Origin: Chloropicon primus
Taxonomy: Eukaryota; Chlorophyta; Chloropicophyceae; Chloropicales; Chloropicaceae
Direction of reading: 5' to 3'
DNA length: 64,000 nucleotides
Assembly (NCBI GenBank): GCA_023205875.1
Contig: CP060754.1
Span: 186,001 to 250,000, forward strand
The translations under genes and the position numbers were made by a program. The notes below the pieces were generated by a model. The model was not told the DNA's origin. It searched no databases and saw nothing but the letters and a program-made list of their open reading frames with translations. Below are positions 8,843 to 18,905 of this stretch, piece after piece. Position 1 is the first letter of the stretch. Each line of letters begins with the position of its first letter.

Positions 8843-11800
8843 TCAATTGTCCGTGTTCCCAAGCTGGGAGGCCAGCTGCTGGAGTTGCGATATGGGCAGG
8901 CTAGCGATGCTGTTCAGGCTGTCGAGGCTCGGTGTCTGGTGCTGTTGGAGAAGGCTGTTCAAGCCTTCGAGCAGAGGGTTTCTCTGCTGCTGCTGGAGCT
9001 GCTGCAAGCGCTGGAGCTGCTGGAGCTGCTGAAGTTCCTGTGAGAGGGACGTGGTGCTTGCCATTGGCAGCGCAGATGGCACCTGAATCCTAGGAATTTG
9101 AGTGTTCTGAATCCTCGAGAGGAGGCTCTGCTGCTGCGGTGTGAACAAGGGCGTTCCCATTTGAAACGAGGCGGCGACCCCCTGTGGCTCCTGCGACTGA
9201 AGACCTGCCACAGATGAAGCTTGAAGCAATTGAGCTGCTTGACGGAGGAACAGAGCCTTGCTGGCATCAGAGGATGACGTGTCCAGCTTGTCCTGTGAGA
9301 CGGCCGCTGGGATCGCCTGCTGGGCATTCAGAACCTGCATCGTGAGGGCTGTGTTCGGTGACACTGTGGGTGCTGCGTTGAACAGGGCCTTGTTCAGCAT
9401 CTGCTGGGTCTGCTGCTGTTGTACCAGGAGGTTGCTTTTGAACAGGAGAGCATTCAAGTCGAGCCCGGCAGAATTGTTGTTCTGAGTGTTCAAAACAGAG
9501 GCCACCGGAATTGAGGCTGCTTTACTCGCGGCCGGAAGAGAATTCAGCACTGAGCCTGCTGCCTTGCTAACTCGTGCAACGAGGGTGTCCTCTGTTGCTA
9601 GCTGTGATTGCAGATCCTTTGGCAGCACCACCTTTGCTATTGCTGTTGGCTCTTGCTTCATTGCGGCGCTCCCGGAATTCACAAGTTCCTGGGTCAACTG
9701 TTGAACCTCCTTCGCAGCGTTTTCGTTTTGGACGACAGGACGAGACCCAGCCTTCTCTACCGTCGCCTTCTTGTCAGCCATGCTGCACGCCTTCCCTGCT
9801 TGCTCGACATTCTTTGGAGATGCACTGGCTCCCGCCTTGGCGTCTATCGGATTCGGACACTTACTGACCAGCGCCTCTGACGATGTGCCCTCCACCATGG
9901 ATCTGAGAATCGCTTCGAGGGAGGTTGTGAACTCGTCTACGAGATAATATCTAGCCTCCGAGGGCGATTCAAGCATCTTGCTCTGCTTCCTTTGCTGCAG
10001 CGGACTCATAGAAGACTCGTAAGAGTCTGGCGAACCCGCACCGACCTTGCCGGTGGGCTTCGGGAGAATGTACCTCCCTTTGGGACTGATGCCAGTCTTA
10101 GAATCGGGCACGGTCACGTTAAGAGACCCACTACCCCTCTTCCTCTTGCTGCTCTTGGCACTAGTCTTCTTCGTATTCTTTGTATCCACGACAGGGATGC
10201 ACTGCCCTTTCAGATGGAGACGGAACCCGCCGGTCTTTCGCGACTTTCCACTTGCCCTCTTTCCTTTCTGATTCGTAGGCAAGATCTTGCCGTACTCGAG
10301 CGTTTGGGACCTTTGAAGCGCATGCTTCTTCAGCAGGCTCGTGTGCTTGGCGAGTTGGAGGTCGCTGACTCTGAGCTGATGCGCCCCGGTGGCCAAACAA
10401 GCCCTGTGCGCAGTAGTATCAAAGCAGTTCCAATGCTTCCTCTGGACCCTGATGACCTTCTTCAAGGCTTTGATAGTGTGGGGGTTAACGGAATCTTCCA
10501 GGTTGGCCTTTATCAGCGGGACGGAGTCCCCAAGGAGGGCGGAGACCACAGCCTCGGAGCACTTTGCGACATTCGTGTGGTTGTAGCCCCCCTCGAGCAC
10601 CACAGTCATCCTTGATTGAATGTTCGCTGCCGTCCGTGCCGTCATGTGGTAGAATCCTGCGGGGGAGAGAAGCATTTCTCCCAGGGGATCTCCCTTCGCC
10701 GCGTCGAACCCACACGCGACAATGACCAAGTCAGGCTTGAACTGCTTCCCGATCGGCTCCACCACGAGCTGGAAGGCCGCAAGATAGTCGATGTCACCCA
10801 AGCCCGTGGCCTCGAAGGGGATGTTCACAGTGTAACCGGCCCCCTTGCCCTCCCCCGCCTCGTCAGCTGCCCCCGTGCCCGGGAAGAAGTACTTGCCATA
10901 ACGGTGGAGAGACAAGTAAAGCACGCTGTTGTCCCCATAAAAGACGTTGGAGATGCCGTTGCCATGATGCACGTCCCAGTCGATGATCATCACTCGGTTC
11001 ACGTTCTCGTTCTTGAGGGCAGCCTTCGCGGCCACGGCGCAGTTGTTGAAGAAGCAGAACCCCATGGCGCACTCGTGCTCGGCGTGGTGCCCCGGCGGCC
11101 TCACCAGGGCGAACGCGTTCTGGAGGGAGGAGCTCAGCACTTCCTCTGTCGCCGCCACGGCGCACCCGGCGGCCATCTTCGCGGCCCTGCCGGTCCCCTC
11201 GGAGTAGTAAATGTCCGGAGCCCCCTCCTCGTCCTCGTCGCCCAAACCCTCCTCGTTGTTGCCCGCCCCCCCCGGCGAGAAGGCCTTGTCCTTCTTGCTC
11301 AGTCCGGGGGAGATGGGAATCTGCACGGCCTCCCGCTTCTTGTCCGCGACCTCCCCGCTCATCACGCTCCGGATGTGGCCCTCGGTGTGGACCGCCAGCA
11401 GCTCCTCGTCCGTGGCCAGCCTCGGCTGAATGAACTTGCACCGGCCGACGATGCCCCTCACCCTGAGCCTCTTGAGGGCCTTGGTGATCCTGTTCGGGTT
11501 CTCAACGTGGCCCCCCACCAGCCTCCCCCCCTCCTTGTACTGGTGCCTGAGCATGCACTCGTCGTGCACGATCCCGGTGGACTTGCCGTCCTCGGCCTGG
11601 GGGTACCTCCTCCCCGTCTTCTCGCAGCACTTCTGGCAGTGGTAGTCGTCCGGGGCGATCTCGCAGTCCTCCTCCACCGTCCCGGGCGGAAGGAGGCCGA
11701 CGCACTCGTAGTGGAACCACTCGTCGCAGAGGTCGCACGCCAGCATGGGCCTCATCTCGTTGTAGGGCTGCCGACAGACGCAGTACACTTGCTGCTCCGC

Positions 11801-12391
11801 GGCGAGGGGGCTGGGCAGGCCCGGGCTCGCCCCCTTCCGAGGCGCCTCGGGCGGGGGGTCGGACGTGGCCTCGAGCGGGGGGTCGGACGTGGCCGCGGCC
11901 GCGGCCGCTCCTTGGGGCGGGGCCCCGCCCGAGTTTGTCACTGTGTCCGAGCTCGTCGGCCCGCTCCCCTTCCCCGCCAGGTTCTCCTGGACCAGGGACC
12001 TCATCTTCTCCTCGAGGAGCTTGCGCTTCTCGGCCTCGGCCCTCTCGTGCTCCAGGACGCACTGCCTCGCCGCCTTCCGGGCCTCGACCCGGGCCATCTC
12101 CTCCTCGATGCTCTTGGCCACCAGGAGGTTGTACCGGCTCTCTGGGGTGTCCCTCGCGGGAATCTTGAGCTTCAGGTCCGGCATGCACTGGTGCCGAGCC
12201 GAGGGCGACGGCGAGGGCGCGGGGGAGGAGGGGACCCCCTTCCCGTCGCCCTCGCAGCAGGGCGGGGCGGGCGCCGGGACCACCTCCCCGTCCCCGCGGG
12301 TCATCCTCAGCAGGCTCTCCTTGAGCGTCAGCAGCTTCGGTCCGCAGGGCTCCTTGACCTCGCCCGACGTCGTCGACGCCGACCCTAACAT
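8843..12391 (-). CDS. PHD-finger class II histone deacetylase
   Basis: Intronless, 1182 aa from the ATG at 12391 (MLGSASTTSGEVK). The N-terminal region contains a charged helix (about 95-140). A PHD finger occupies about 202-258 (YCVCRQPY, MLACDLCDEWFHYEC, YHCQKCC). The deacetylase domain follows (about 265-640) with class II signatures: RPPGHHAEHECAMGFCFFNN, the Zn/catalytic DWDVHHGNG, YLSLHRYGKYFFPGTG and LEGGYN. Next comes a KHWNCFD block and a long disordered, Gln-rich C-terminus (runs such as QQLQQLQRLQQLQQQQ). It should remove acetyl groups from histone tails, with the PHD finger recruiting it to modified H3; both roles are family inference. PHD and HDAC in one chain is uncommon. Confidence 0.92.
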   Translation of the reverse strand: MLGSASTTSGEVKEPCGPKLLTLKESLLRMTRGDGEVVPAPAPPCCEGDGKGVPSSPAPSPSPSARHQCMPDLKLKIPARDTPESRYNLLVAKSIEEEMARVEARKAARQCVLEHERAEAEKRKLLEEKMRSLVQENLAGKGSGPTSSDTVTNSGGAPPQGAAAAAATSDPPLEATSDPPPEAPRKGASPGLPSPLAAEQQVYCVCRQPYNEMRPMLACDLCDEWFHYECVGLLPPGTVEEDCEIAPDDYHCQKCCEKTGRRYPQAEDGKSTGIVHDECMLRHQYKEGGRLVGGHVENPNRITKALKRLRVRGIVGRCKFIQPRLATDEELLAVHTEGHIRSVMSGEVADKKREAVQIPISPGLSKKDKAFSPGGAGNNEEGLGDEDEEGAPDIYYSEGTGRAAKMAAGCAVAATEEVLSSSLQNAFALVRPPGHHAEHECAMGFCFFNNCAVAAKAALKNENVNRVMIIDWDVHHGNGISNVFYGDNSVLYLSLHRYGKYFFPGTGAADEAGEGKGAGYTVNIPFEATGLGDIDYLAAFQLVVEPIGKQFKPDLVIVACGFDAAKGDPLGEMLLSPAGFYHMTARTAANIQSRMTVVLEGGYNHTNVAKCSEAVVSALLGDSVPLIKANLEDSVNPHTIKALKKVIRVQRKHWNCFDTTAHRACLATGAHQLRVSDLQLAKHTSLLKKHALQRSQTLEYGKILPTNQKGKRASGKSRKTGGFRLHLKGQCIPVVDTKNTKKTSAKSSKRKRGSGSLNVTVPDSKTGISPKGRYILPKPTGKVGAGSPDSYESSMSPLQQRKQSKMLESPSEARYYLVDEFTTSLEAILRSMVEGTSSEALVSKCPNPIDAKAGASASPKNVEQAGKACSMADKKATVEKAGSRPVVQNENAAKEVQQLTQELVNSGSAAMKQEPTAIAKVVLPKDLQSQLATEDTLVARVSKAAGSVLNSLPAASKAASIPVASVLNTQNNNSAGLDLNALLFKSNLLVQQQQTQQMLNKALFNAAPTVSPNTALTMQVLNAQQAIPAAVSQDKLDTSSSDASKALFLRQAAQLLQASSVAGLQSQEPQGVAASFQMGTPLFTPQQQSLLSRIQNTQIPRIQVPSALPMASTTSLSQELQQLQQLQRLQQLQQQQRNPLLEGLNSLLQQHQTPSLDSLNSIASLPISQLQQLASQLGNTDN

Positions 12392-13036
12392 GACAGGACG
12401 GCGAGACGAGGAAACAACAACAAGAAAAAAAACACGAAACGGAAACCAAAAGCAAAGCCCGTCGACTCGAGCCGACGAACGACGGTACCGAAGACGAAGA
12501 AGAATGCGCGATGGTCGACAATGTCCCCTCGTCACCGAACACGGACAAGCCTCGTCCTCGTCCTCGTCCTCGTCTCTCCTTTCCTTCTCCTTCTCCTTCT
12601 TCACCCTCCCCTCTCTCTTACTCTAGGCCACCGCACCAAAAAAGCCGTTACGACAATTCGACCGAGGGAGCGTAGAAATTGCGTTTTGCGTCGAGAAACA
12701 AGAAAAACGGAGAGAGTAGAAGACTCACGCAGGGACGTGAGGGTCATTTGGTGGCGTCGTGGGGGTGTAAACGTTGCATCATTTTGTCGTTCCATGGGGA
12801 GCGATGACCTCGAGGCCGGCGTGGCGCGACCCAGGGCTCGTAACGCCTGGTCGATAACGTCAAGGCTCTCGGAGCGTGAAAAGCGAGGGGGGGAGGTCAA
12901 AAGTGGTTTGTAGGGACCGTCACTCAGTAGTACGGTTTTGGAGACGACGCCCACCCGCCGCACGGAGCGCGAGAGAGAGAGAGAGAGAGGGGAGAACCCA
13001 CCACCAACACACGCACGCACACGCACGAGAGAGAAG
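12392..13036. other. Intergenic, divergent promoter region
   Basis: Lies between two divergent genes. It contains pyrimidine-rich (TCCTCG/TTCTCC) runs near 12560-12620 and a (GA)n run near 12970-12990. No gene seen. Confidence 0.6.
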
Positions 13037-13813
13037 ATGAAGAGCGGCGGCGCGCGCTACGTTCTGGCGTCCGTGCTGGTCCTCGGCCTCGCGGCCCAGG
13101 CGACGCAGGCGATGCACGTGGACCACATCATGGACGAGATCAAGGAGGTGATCAACACCGGGATCGCGGAGTCCGCCGAGTCTACGGGCGCGATGATCAA
13201 CGCGGTGACGAAGACCGGGCGCGAGCTCGGGGTTCTGAACCGCCTGAGGGGCGGGGGGAACCTCTTCTCCACGGAGAGGCCGTACCCCTGGTGGGCCCTG
13301 CCCCAGGCCTCGTACGACGGCGAGCTTCCCAAGTGGTCGAGGCCTGAGCTGAACGAGAGGATCAACGAGGCCGCCGAGCAGGCGAACGAGAGGATCGGGG
13401 AGGCGTACGCCAACTACGAGAGGGAGTACTGCTCGGACTACGGCCCGATCACGGAGTCCGAGTGGCAGCCGGCCAAGTTCAACGGCGGGGGGTGCAAGCT
13501 CTCGATCAGCCTGGGAGGGTGCTATGTGTACCCCGTGGACGGGCCCGACAAGAAGCTCCCCGTGGTCTTCGCGGTCAACTGCACGACCCCTAAGATCGCC
13601 GTGACGAAGAACAAGCCGACCTTCGATTCCCCCTACAAGTCGCCCACCGAGTTCAGCTTCAGGTCCTGCAGGGGAAAGAGCGTGACCCTGGGACAGGAGA
13701 AGACGAACTTCTTGCAGTTCCCAGGAAACCAGTTCGTGATTCCGTTCATGAGGCTCCCAAAGGCCTTCCCCGGCAGGCTCGCGCAGTGGGTCGGCCTCGG
13801 AAGGTTCAAATAG
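13037..13813 (+). CDS. Secreted protein of unknown function
   Basis: Intronless, 258 aa. A clear signal peptide (YVLASVLVLGLAAQATQA) ends near residue 25. The mature part starts with a helical, slightly amphipathic stretch. An Arg/Gly turn (LNRLRGGGNLF), an aromatic stretch (RPYPWWALP) and a Glu-rich helix (ELNERINEAAEQANERIGEA) follow. A Cys-containing C-terminal domain (C at REYCSDYG, GGCKLSISLGGCYVYP, VNCTT, RSCRGKS) has five Cys that could form disulphides. I recognise no family. It could be a cell-surface or scale-associated protein, but that is only inference from the signal peptide. Confidence 0.75.
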   Translation: MKSGGARYVLASVLVLGLAAQATQAMHVDHIMDEIKEVINTGIAESAESTGAMINAVTKTGRELGVLNRLRGGGNLFSTERPYPWWALPQASYDGELPKWSRPELNERINEAAEQANERIGEAYANYEREYCSDYGPITESEWQPAKFNGGGCKLSISLGGCYVYPVDGPDKKLPVVFAVNCTTPKIAVTKNKPTFDSPYKSPTEFSFRSCRGKSVTLGQEKTNFLQFPGNQFVIPFMRLPKAFPGRLAQWVGLGRFK

Positions 13814-14002
13814 AGCGGGGGAGCACGCGGTGGGCCCAACTTGTGCACGGAGGACACGGAGCAGCAGCACACGTCTTTTTCATGCCGTATATAATTTATT
13901 TTTTTCAATCAAAACGAAAGCCTTCACACAAACAACAACAAACAAACCAAGAAACACAGATATGTTCCTTCGGGTAAGCCGCCTTTCTCGTTTGGGCACG
14001 CC

Positions 14003-15055
14003 CTACGACCCACCAACCTGGGTGCTCTCGAATATCTTGTCCGCGTTTCCCTGCTCGAACCCGTCCCTCCTGTGGTGCTCCTCGATCTGGTCCTCGGGAA
14101 GGTGGCTGAACTCGGGGAGCACGAGCCTCTGCGCGAACTCGATGTAAGGCCCGGAGACCGGAACGACCTTGCCACCCTCGAACTCGAAGTCGAAGGTGTC
14201 CGCAAGAGTCGATATCTGCCGCAGCCCCCCGTCCGGGCTAGTCTTCACGACGCCGCCGCTGCTGTTGAGCTTGAAATCGGCCCCCTCCAGACCGCGGACG
14301 AGGTCCTCGATCTCGTTCATCCTCGAGAGGTTGTGGACGGATATCGTGGTGTGGTTCAAGCTGTAGCCGTTCACCAGAGTCCAAGCGGCGTACTCGCTCA
14401 CCTCGGCCAGGGCCTTGAAGTCCTCGAGTGCCGGGGTCTTCCACGGGAGGACGCCGAGAGACCCCGAGAGGAACATGTGGTCCGACGCGGGGGAGGCCTG
14501 CTTGGTGTACTTTCCGATAATCTCCTGCACCTGGTCCGAGAAGGCTTCCACCTGGAGCTCCGAGATGAAAATCCTGGGGAGCTCTGGCACAGGCGGAGCG
14601 AACCAGTACGCGTTGAGCTTCTTTTGCTTGAATATCAGGTTGTCGCGCCTCTCGTACCCAAAGCTCTGCAGGGTGCTCGCCAGGGAGTCGATGCCGCAGC
14701 CGTTCATCCCGAACGTTCGGAACGCAAAGTGGTCGAAGTACAGGTTCCCTTTCTGCGAGGCAGGCGCGGAACGCAAATCGGAACGAGAGACGACGACGAC
14801 AAGGAAGAAGAAGAAGAAGAAGAGTAGTCCGGGTCAGAGTCACGGATCCTAGTTTGGGATCGGGAATCCGCCAGCCGTCGAGGGAGGGGGAAGAAAACTC
14901 ACCTGCTGGTTCTCGAGAAAGTCCATCGCCAGGCCTGCGGTCGGTGCCCGCGCCCAGTACTTGGACAGGAACGCGTTTAAGCCTCCAGTCAGTATTGGAG
15001 ACACCTTATCGGAAGCGAGCTTCCAAGTCTCCTTCCCAGCCATTCTTCCCAGCAT
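14003..15055 (-). CDS. DUF1338 protein, 2-oxoadipate dioxygenase/decarboxylase family (HglS-like)
   Basis: Two exons: complement of 14003-14752 and 14903-15055, with a 150-bp GT-AG intron, giving 300 aa. The family motif DHFAFRTFG follows the splice junction directly. The three metal ligands expected for this non-haem iron enzyme are present: His59 (FDHFAF), His185 (SLNHTTI) and Glu256 (GPYIEFAQR). Known members convert 2-oxoadipate to 2-hydroxyglutarate in lysine catabolism, and a plant homologue affects starch in rice. I chose the ATG at 15055; another in-frame ATG lies 12 nt inside. No obvious transit peptide is visible. An upstream exon is not excluded, because the 5' side holds a tandem repeat. 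Confidence 0.8.
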
Positions 15056-15076
15056 GCTTTGTTGCCCACGGTCGGT

Positions 15077-15128
15077 CGAACTCCCAACTGTCTGCGCGAA
15101 CTCCCAACTGTCTGCGCGAACTCCCAAC
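15077..15128. repeat. 20-bp tandem repeat, 2.6 copies
   Basis: Unit GAACTCCCAACTGTCTGCGC at 15077-15096 and 15097-15116, then 12 bp of a third copy. It lies just upstream of the DUF1338 gene start. Confidence 0.9.
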
Positions 15129-15272
15129 TCGTCTCACTCGTGTGTCTGCGCGAAGCCTCTGCCTCTCTCTCTCTCTCTCTCTGGCACAGAGTGGGTCGCC
15201 TCCTCAGTCGTCTCGTCACTTTGCTGATGTGTCGCAAAAAGCAAAAAGTTTTAGAGGGGCGAGAGTAACCGT

Positions 15273-15347
15273 CTCGGAGAAGGGGGTTGACAGCAGGAAA
15301 GGTGATGAGGGCGAACGAGCAAGAGCGGGTCGGAGATGTCCGAGTCG
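15273..15347 (+). pseudogene. Duplicated 5' fragment of the acyltransferase gene
   Basis: This 75-bp stretch matches 16620-16702, the leader and first codons of the acyltransferase gene, apart from about 9 missing bases and a few changes. The shared core includes GTTGACAGCAGGAAAGGTGA and CAAGAGCGGGTCGGAGATGT. Beyond it the sequences diverge, so no coding gene follows here. It is a partial host-gene duplicate on either side of the secreted-protein gene. Confidence 0.7.
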
Positions 15348-15681
15348 GCATCGTCTTGCTGATTCGCAGCGGCTCTATCCAACAAAGTATTACGGTAGGA
15401 TGAAGATCGGCCGACAGAAAACGAGCAGCAGCATATGAGTGATTGAAGTCGAGACCTGTCTATCCGTGCGATTACACAACAACAACAACGACATTACGGG
15501 TCGCCGTGCACAAAGGCCGCGGCGAGCAGGTACCTCACGACTCCCGTCATGCGAAACGTGAAATGGCGGAGCTCTCCCTCGAAACGAAACGCTCTACGAC
15601 ACTGAGGCGCGCGTTCCCGTTTCCCCCGCGACATGCAAAACATGCAAAGGAGAGGCATGCAAAAAGAACCCGAGGCGGCGC

Positions 15682-16290
15682 TTACTTCTCGCCCTCGTCG
15701 GCCACGTACCTCCAGCCCCACTGTGGCCTGGAGTAGTGCCTCCTGGCCCACCTCCTTGGGACCCAGTGCTCCTCCCACTTCCAGTCATGCACTGGTGGCT
15801 CAGGTGGGTTCACTGGTGGCTCAGGTGGGTTCACTGGTGGCTCTGGCTCCTTCTTCCACAAGTAGCCCATCGCATCGGCGTCCGACATCGCCTCGGCGTC
15901 GGCGAAGGCAATCCCCTCTTGGTGGGTGTCCGCGTTGTCATCAGACTCGGCAGTGGCTTCGGTGTCCACGACCGAGGCCGTTCCCATGGAGTCAGAATTG
16001 GAGGTGGCCTTGCCGATCTCGATCAATTCACCCCAGTAGTAATCGAAAGACGTGGAGGCGGCATCGGCATTGGCGGTGGCGATGGCCTCGGCGTTCTCGC
16101 CACCAGCCTCGGCATCGGCGTCGGTGACGGTATAGGTGGTCGCCTCTCCAGTTTCAGGGTTCGTGTAAGACGAGGAGGAGGCAGAGGAAGACGCAGAGGC
16201 GTACGATTTCCACTCGTACTCTCCGTCGGTCGCGCAAGCGGTCGCGCAGAGCGCCGCGAGGACGCTGATGGTGATGGTCCTGGTGTTCAT
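15682..16290 (-). CDS. Secreted Ala/Asp/Glu-rich repeat protein
   Basis: Intronless, 202 aa. The signal peptide (TITISVLAALCATACA) is followed by a Ser/Ala-rich segment (SYASASSSASSSS). A long acidic Ala-rich region comes next, with DADAEAG, NAEAIATANADAAS, TEATAESDDNADT and FADAEAMSDADAMG. Two and a half NPPEPPV repeats then precede a basic, Trp-rich C-terminus (HDWKWEEHWVPRRWARRHYS, PQWGWRYV). Codon usage fits the neighbours. The mix of acidic Ala repeats and Trp/Arg tail suggests a structural extracellular or wall-bound protein. No known family is recognised. Confidence 0.75.
   Translation of the reverse strand: MNTRTITISVLAALCATACATDGEYEWKSYASASSSASSSSYTNPETGEATTYTVTDADAEAGGENAEAIATANADAASTSFDYYWGELIEIGKATSNSDSMGTASVVDTEATAESDDNADTHQEGIAFADAEAMSDADAMGYLWKKEPEPPVNPPEPPVNPPEPPVHDWKWEEHWVPRRWARRHYSRPQWGWRYVADEGEK
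15790..15848. repeat. 21-bp in-frame tandem repeat
   Basis: Two full copies and one partial copy of CACTGGTGGCTCAGGTGGGTT inside the secreted repeat protein gene. They code the NPPEPPV heptapeptide repeat on the minus strand. Confidence 0.85.
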
Positions 16291-16660
16291 GCTGGTCGGG
16301 ACTGACTCACAACGAAGGCAGCTGTGTGTGCGTGTGTGTGTGTTCGTGTTTCACTCTGCGACGCGCTTGTCGGTCGGATTTATGGCGAGGGTTTGCGATG
16401 ATCAGCGCTTAAATACCCTAGCCGCCGCTGTGGTCTCCCGCCCTTCCCTCGAGGAGAAGAATTCTTCTTCCATTCTGCCTGTAGTTTTTCCACTCTTTTT
16501 TTTTTTGCCCCGTTACAGCAGTGGCCCGCCCTCGAATAAACAGGAATCCCCAAAAGTGTCCTGGGGATGAGTTCCCCAGGAAAACGCATGGATTTCGCTC
16601 AAGGGAGAGGTCTCACTCACTCGGAGAAGGAGAAGGAGGGGGTTGACAGCAGGAAAGGTG
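16291..16660. other. Intergenic, divergent promoter region
   Basis: Between the secreted repeat protein and the acyltransferase. It contains a short (TG)n stretch near 16323-16342, a T-run near 16500 and the leader sequence that is partly duplicated at 15273-15347. Confidence 0.6.
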
Positions 16661-18868
16661 ATGAGGGAGGCGAGCAAGAGCGGGTCGGAGATGTCCGAGT
16701 CGTCCATGGACGTTCCCGAGACCTCGACCGCTGACCTTCCGAAAGGCAAGCTTACCTTCTCGCCCGCGTGGTTCCTCTGGCTCGGACTCGGAGCGTCCGC
16801 GACAGCGAACTCAGCGGGTCTTCCGCAGGAGTTTTCCCTCGCTCTGGGGGCCGCGTTCCTCACCGCGTTTCTGCTGTTCGGGTTGACGGCGAAGCAGATC
16901 CTGCAGTTCGGCGTGGACGCCCTGATTGAGCTTTACTTTCGAGAATACATTACGATGGGGAGTGAGAAGGTGCCGGAAAGGGGTCCAGTAATTTTTGTCT
17001 GCGGTCCGCACTCGAACCAGTTCCTCGATCCCGTCGTCGTGTCGAAGGGCACGAAGAGGGACATTCGCTACATCACCGCGGCCAAGTCCCTGAGGAGGAA
17101 GGACGTGGGTTGGCTCTTCAAGGTAAGCGGAAGCCCTCGAGGTCGTTCGCTCGGCGGTGTGCGCGCGTGCATGTCTGTCTGTCAGACTCTGACTCCCTCT
17201 CCTAGTACGCTGAGCCCGTCCCGGTGGAGAGGCAGCAAGACCTCAAGAAGAAGGGCACGGGCCGGATCAGGATCACGGACACGGGCAGAGTCCTTGGCAC
17301 GGAAACAAGGTTCAGGGAGGAGTTCGGCTCAGAAGGAAAAGGAAAGTACCAGATCCAGATAAAAAGGACGACGGGAGGGCAAGGGAAGCAATCCACAGTC
17401 ACGATGAAGGTGGAGACCGTGGTCAGCGATGCCGAGATCCAGTTGGATCAGCCGCCGCCTGCGACCTCCTCAGACCTTCTCCAGTACTACATACTGCCTC
17501 CCGTCGACCACGACGTCATGTTCAACAAAGTGTATGATCATCTCGGGGGTGGAGGCGCCTTGGGGATATTTCCGGAGGGCGGAAGCCACGACAGGACGGA
17601 GCTGCTTCCCCTCAAGGTCGGGGTGTGCCTCATGGCTCTTGGTGCAATGGCGAAGCACCCGCAATCCAGGGTGAACCTGGTCCCAGTTGGATTGAACTAC
17701 TTCTCACAGGACAAGTTCAACAGCAGAGTCTTGGTGAAATACGGAGACGTCTTGCACATTGATATCGCTAGCCCCATAATGACCATGTTCAAAGCAGGTG
17801 GAGAGCTGAAGAAGAGAGCGGTGAGGGAGCTGCTTGGTCGGATTGAGGGCGCTCTTCGCGAGGTGACAGTCGCTGCGCCTGATTTTAGCGTGCTAAAGTC
17901 ATTTTGGGTTTTGAGAGATCTTTATTGCCCGACAAAAAAGTTGCTGGAGATGAGCAGCGCGGAACAGGTCATGCTCGCTCAGGCTTTCGCTGCAGGTAAG
18001 GAACACCTCGTGCGGCCTTCGATCCTTTCCTGACCTTGATTTCTTCTCTTTCTCTTTGGACCTGTGACAAGACTACGAAAGAGTGAAGGGAGATCCAGAG
18101 GTGGACCCGCTGTTGAACAGAATCAAGAAATACTCAAGGAAGTTGAGCGGTCTTGGCCTCAAGGACAAGGGGAACATCAAGACGGCCTTGCTGGTTCAGG
18201 AGTCTCACTTCTCAAAACTTCGTCTCCTTGGACGTCTCGTTGCGAGGGTCCTGTACCTCGCCGGAATGTACGTAATGTTCTTCCCCGTGCACATGTATCT
18301 CTTTCCCGTGTATGTGATTGCCAAAATATACTCTCTTCGAAAGAGCAGGGAAGCAGTTGCTGCATCCACGGTCAAAATCAAAGGCAAGGATGTCATTGGC
18401 ACGTACAAGCTCATAATAGCCCTGCCCATGCTCGTGGTTGGACACTTTGGCTGCTCGTTTTTGATGAGACTCAAACTCGGGGAGGCTCCGGCTGTGGCGT
18501 ACTTCTTTTTCGCTCCCTTTTTGCAATTCATGGTGTACAAAGGGATTCCAAACATGCTCGAGTACATAGGCATAACGCGAACATTGATGCTGGCGTTGTT
18601 CACGACAGAAAGGGCCTTCAGCCTGATAAGAGAGAGGAAGGATTTAAAGGACGATGTGCGATCCCTGGTGGATCGACTTGAGTGGGGCTTTCAGTACCAA
18701 AGCGTCAAAGACCTGCAATTGAGGAGGAAGGAGAGCTGGGCGCTGGACTCCTTCAGGCTAGAGGACATGCCCAGGGCGTTCAGCAACTCAATGGCTTTGC
18801 TCCACGACTCCTGCTTCGACGACGTCGACTTGGATCAGGATTTGCTTTTTCGAGGAAAGATGGACTAA
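16661..18868 (+). CDS. Glycerol-3-phosphate/dihydroxyacetone-phosphate acyltransferase (Gat/Sct1 type)
   Basis: Three exons: 16661-17122, 17206-17995 and 18072-18868, giving 682 aa. The protein starts with a membrane segment (about 35-50) and another at about 55-75. The PlsC acyltransferase block I is GPHSNQFLDPVVV (His117, Asp123, the spacing seen in yeast Gat1/Sct1). Block III is GIFPEGGSHDRTELLPLKVG. Two or three C-terminal hydrophobic segments (for example YLAGMYVMFFPVHMYLFPVY) complete the Sct1-like layout. The enzyme adds the first acyl chain to glycerol-3-phosphate or DHAP in ER glycerolipid synthesis. Length and domain order fit the yeast/algal family rather than the plastid soluble GPAT. 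Confidence 0.85.
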
Positions 18869-18905
18869 ATCTGGAATTACATGACTTCCCCAAGCTCCTT
18901 CTGCT

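Larger units (their letters stand above)
15056..15681. other. Intergenic with tandem repeat and a duplicated gene fragment
   Basis: Contains a 20-bp tandem repeat (15077-15128) and a plus-strand copy of the 5' end of the acyltransferase gene (15273-15347). It also holds the presumed 3' flank of the secreted repeat protein. No intact gene seen. Confidence 0.6.

Noticed and set aside
10616-12388. 590-codon open frame antisense to the histone deacetylase gene
   Set aside because: Composition (Arg, Leu, His, Val, Gly runs) is what a GC-rich third codon position yields on the opposite strand. No domain is seen, and the sense strand has clear PHD and HDAC motifs.
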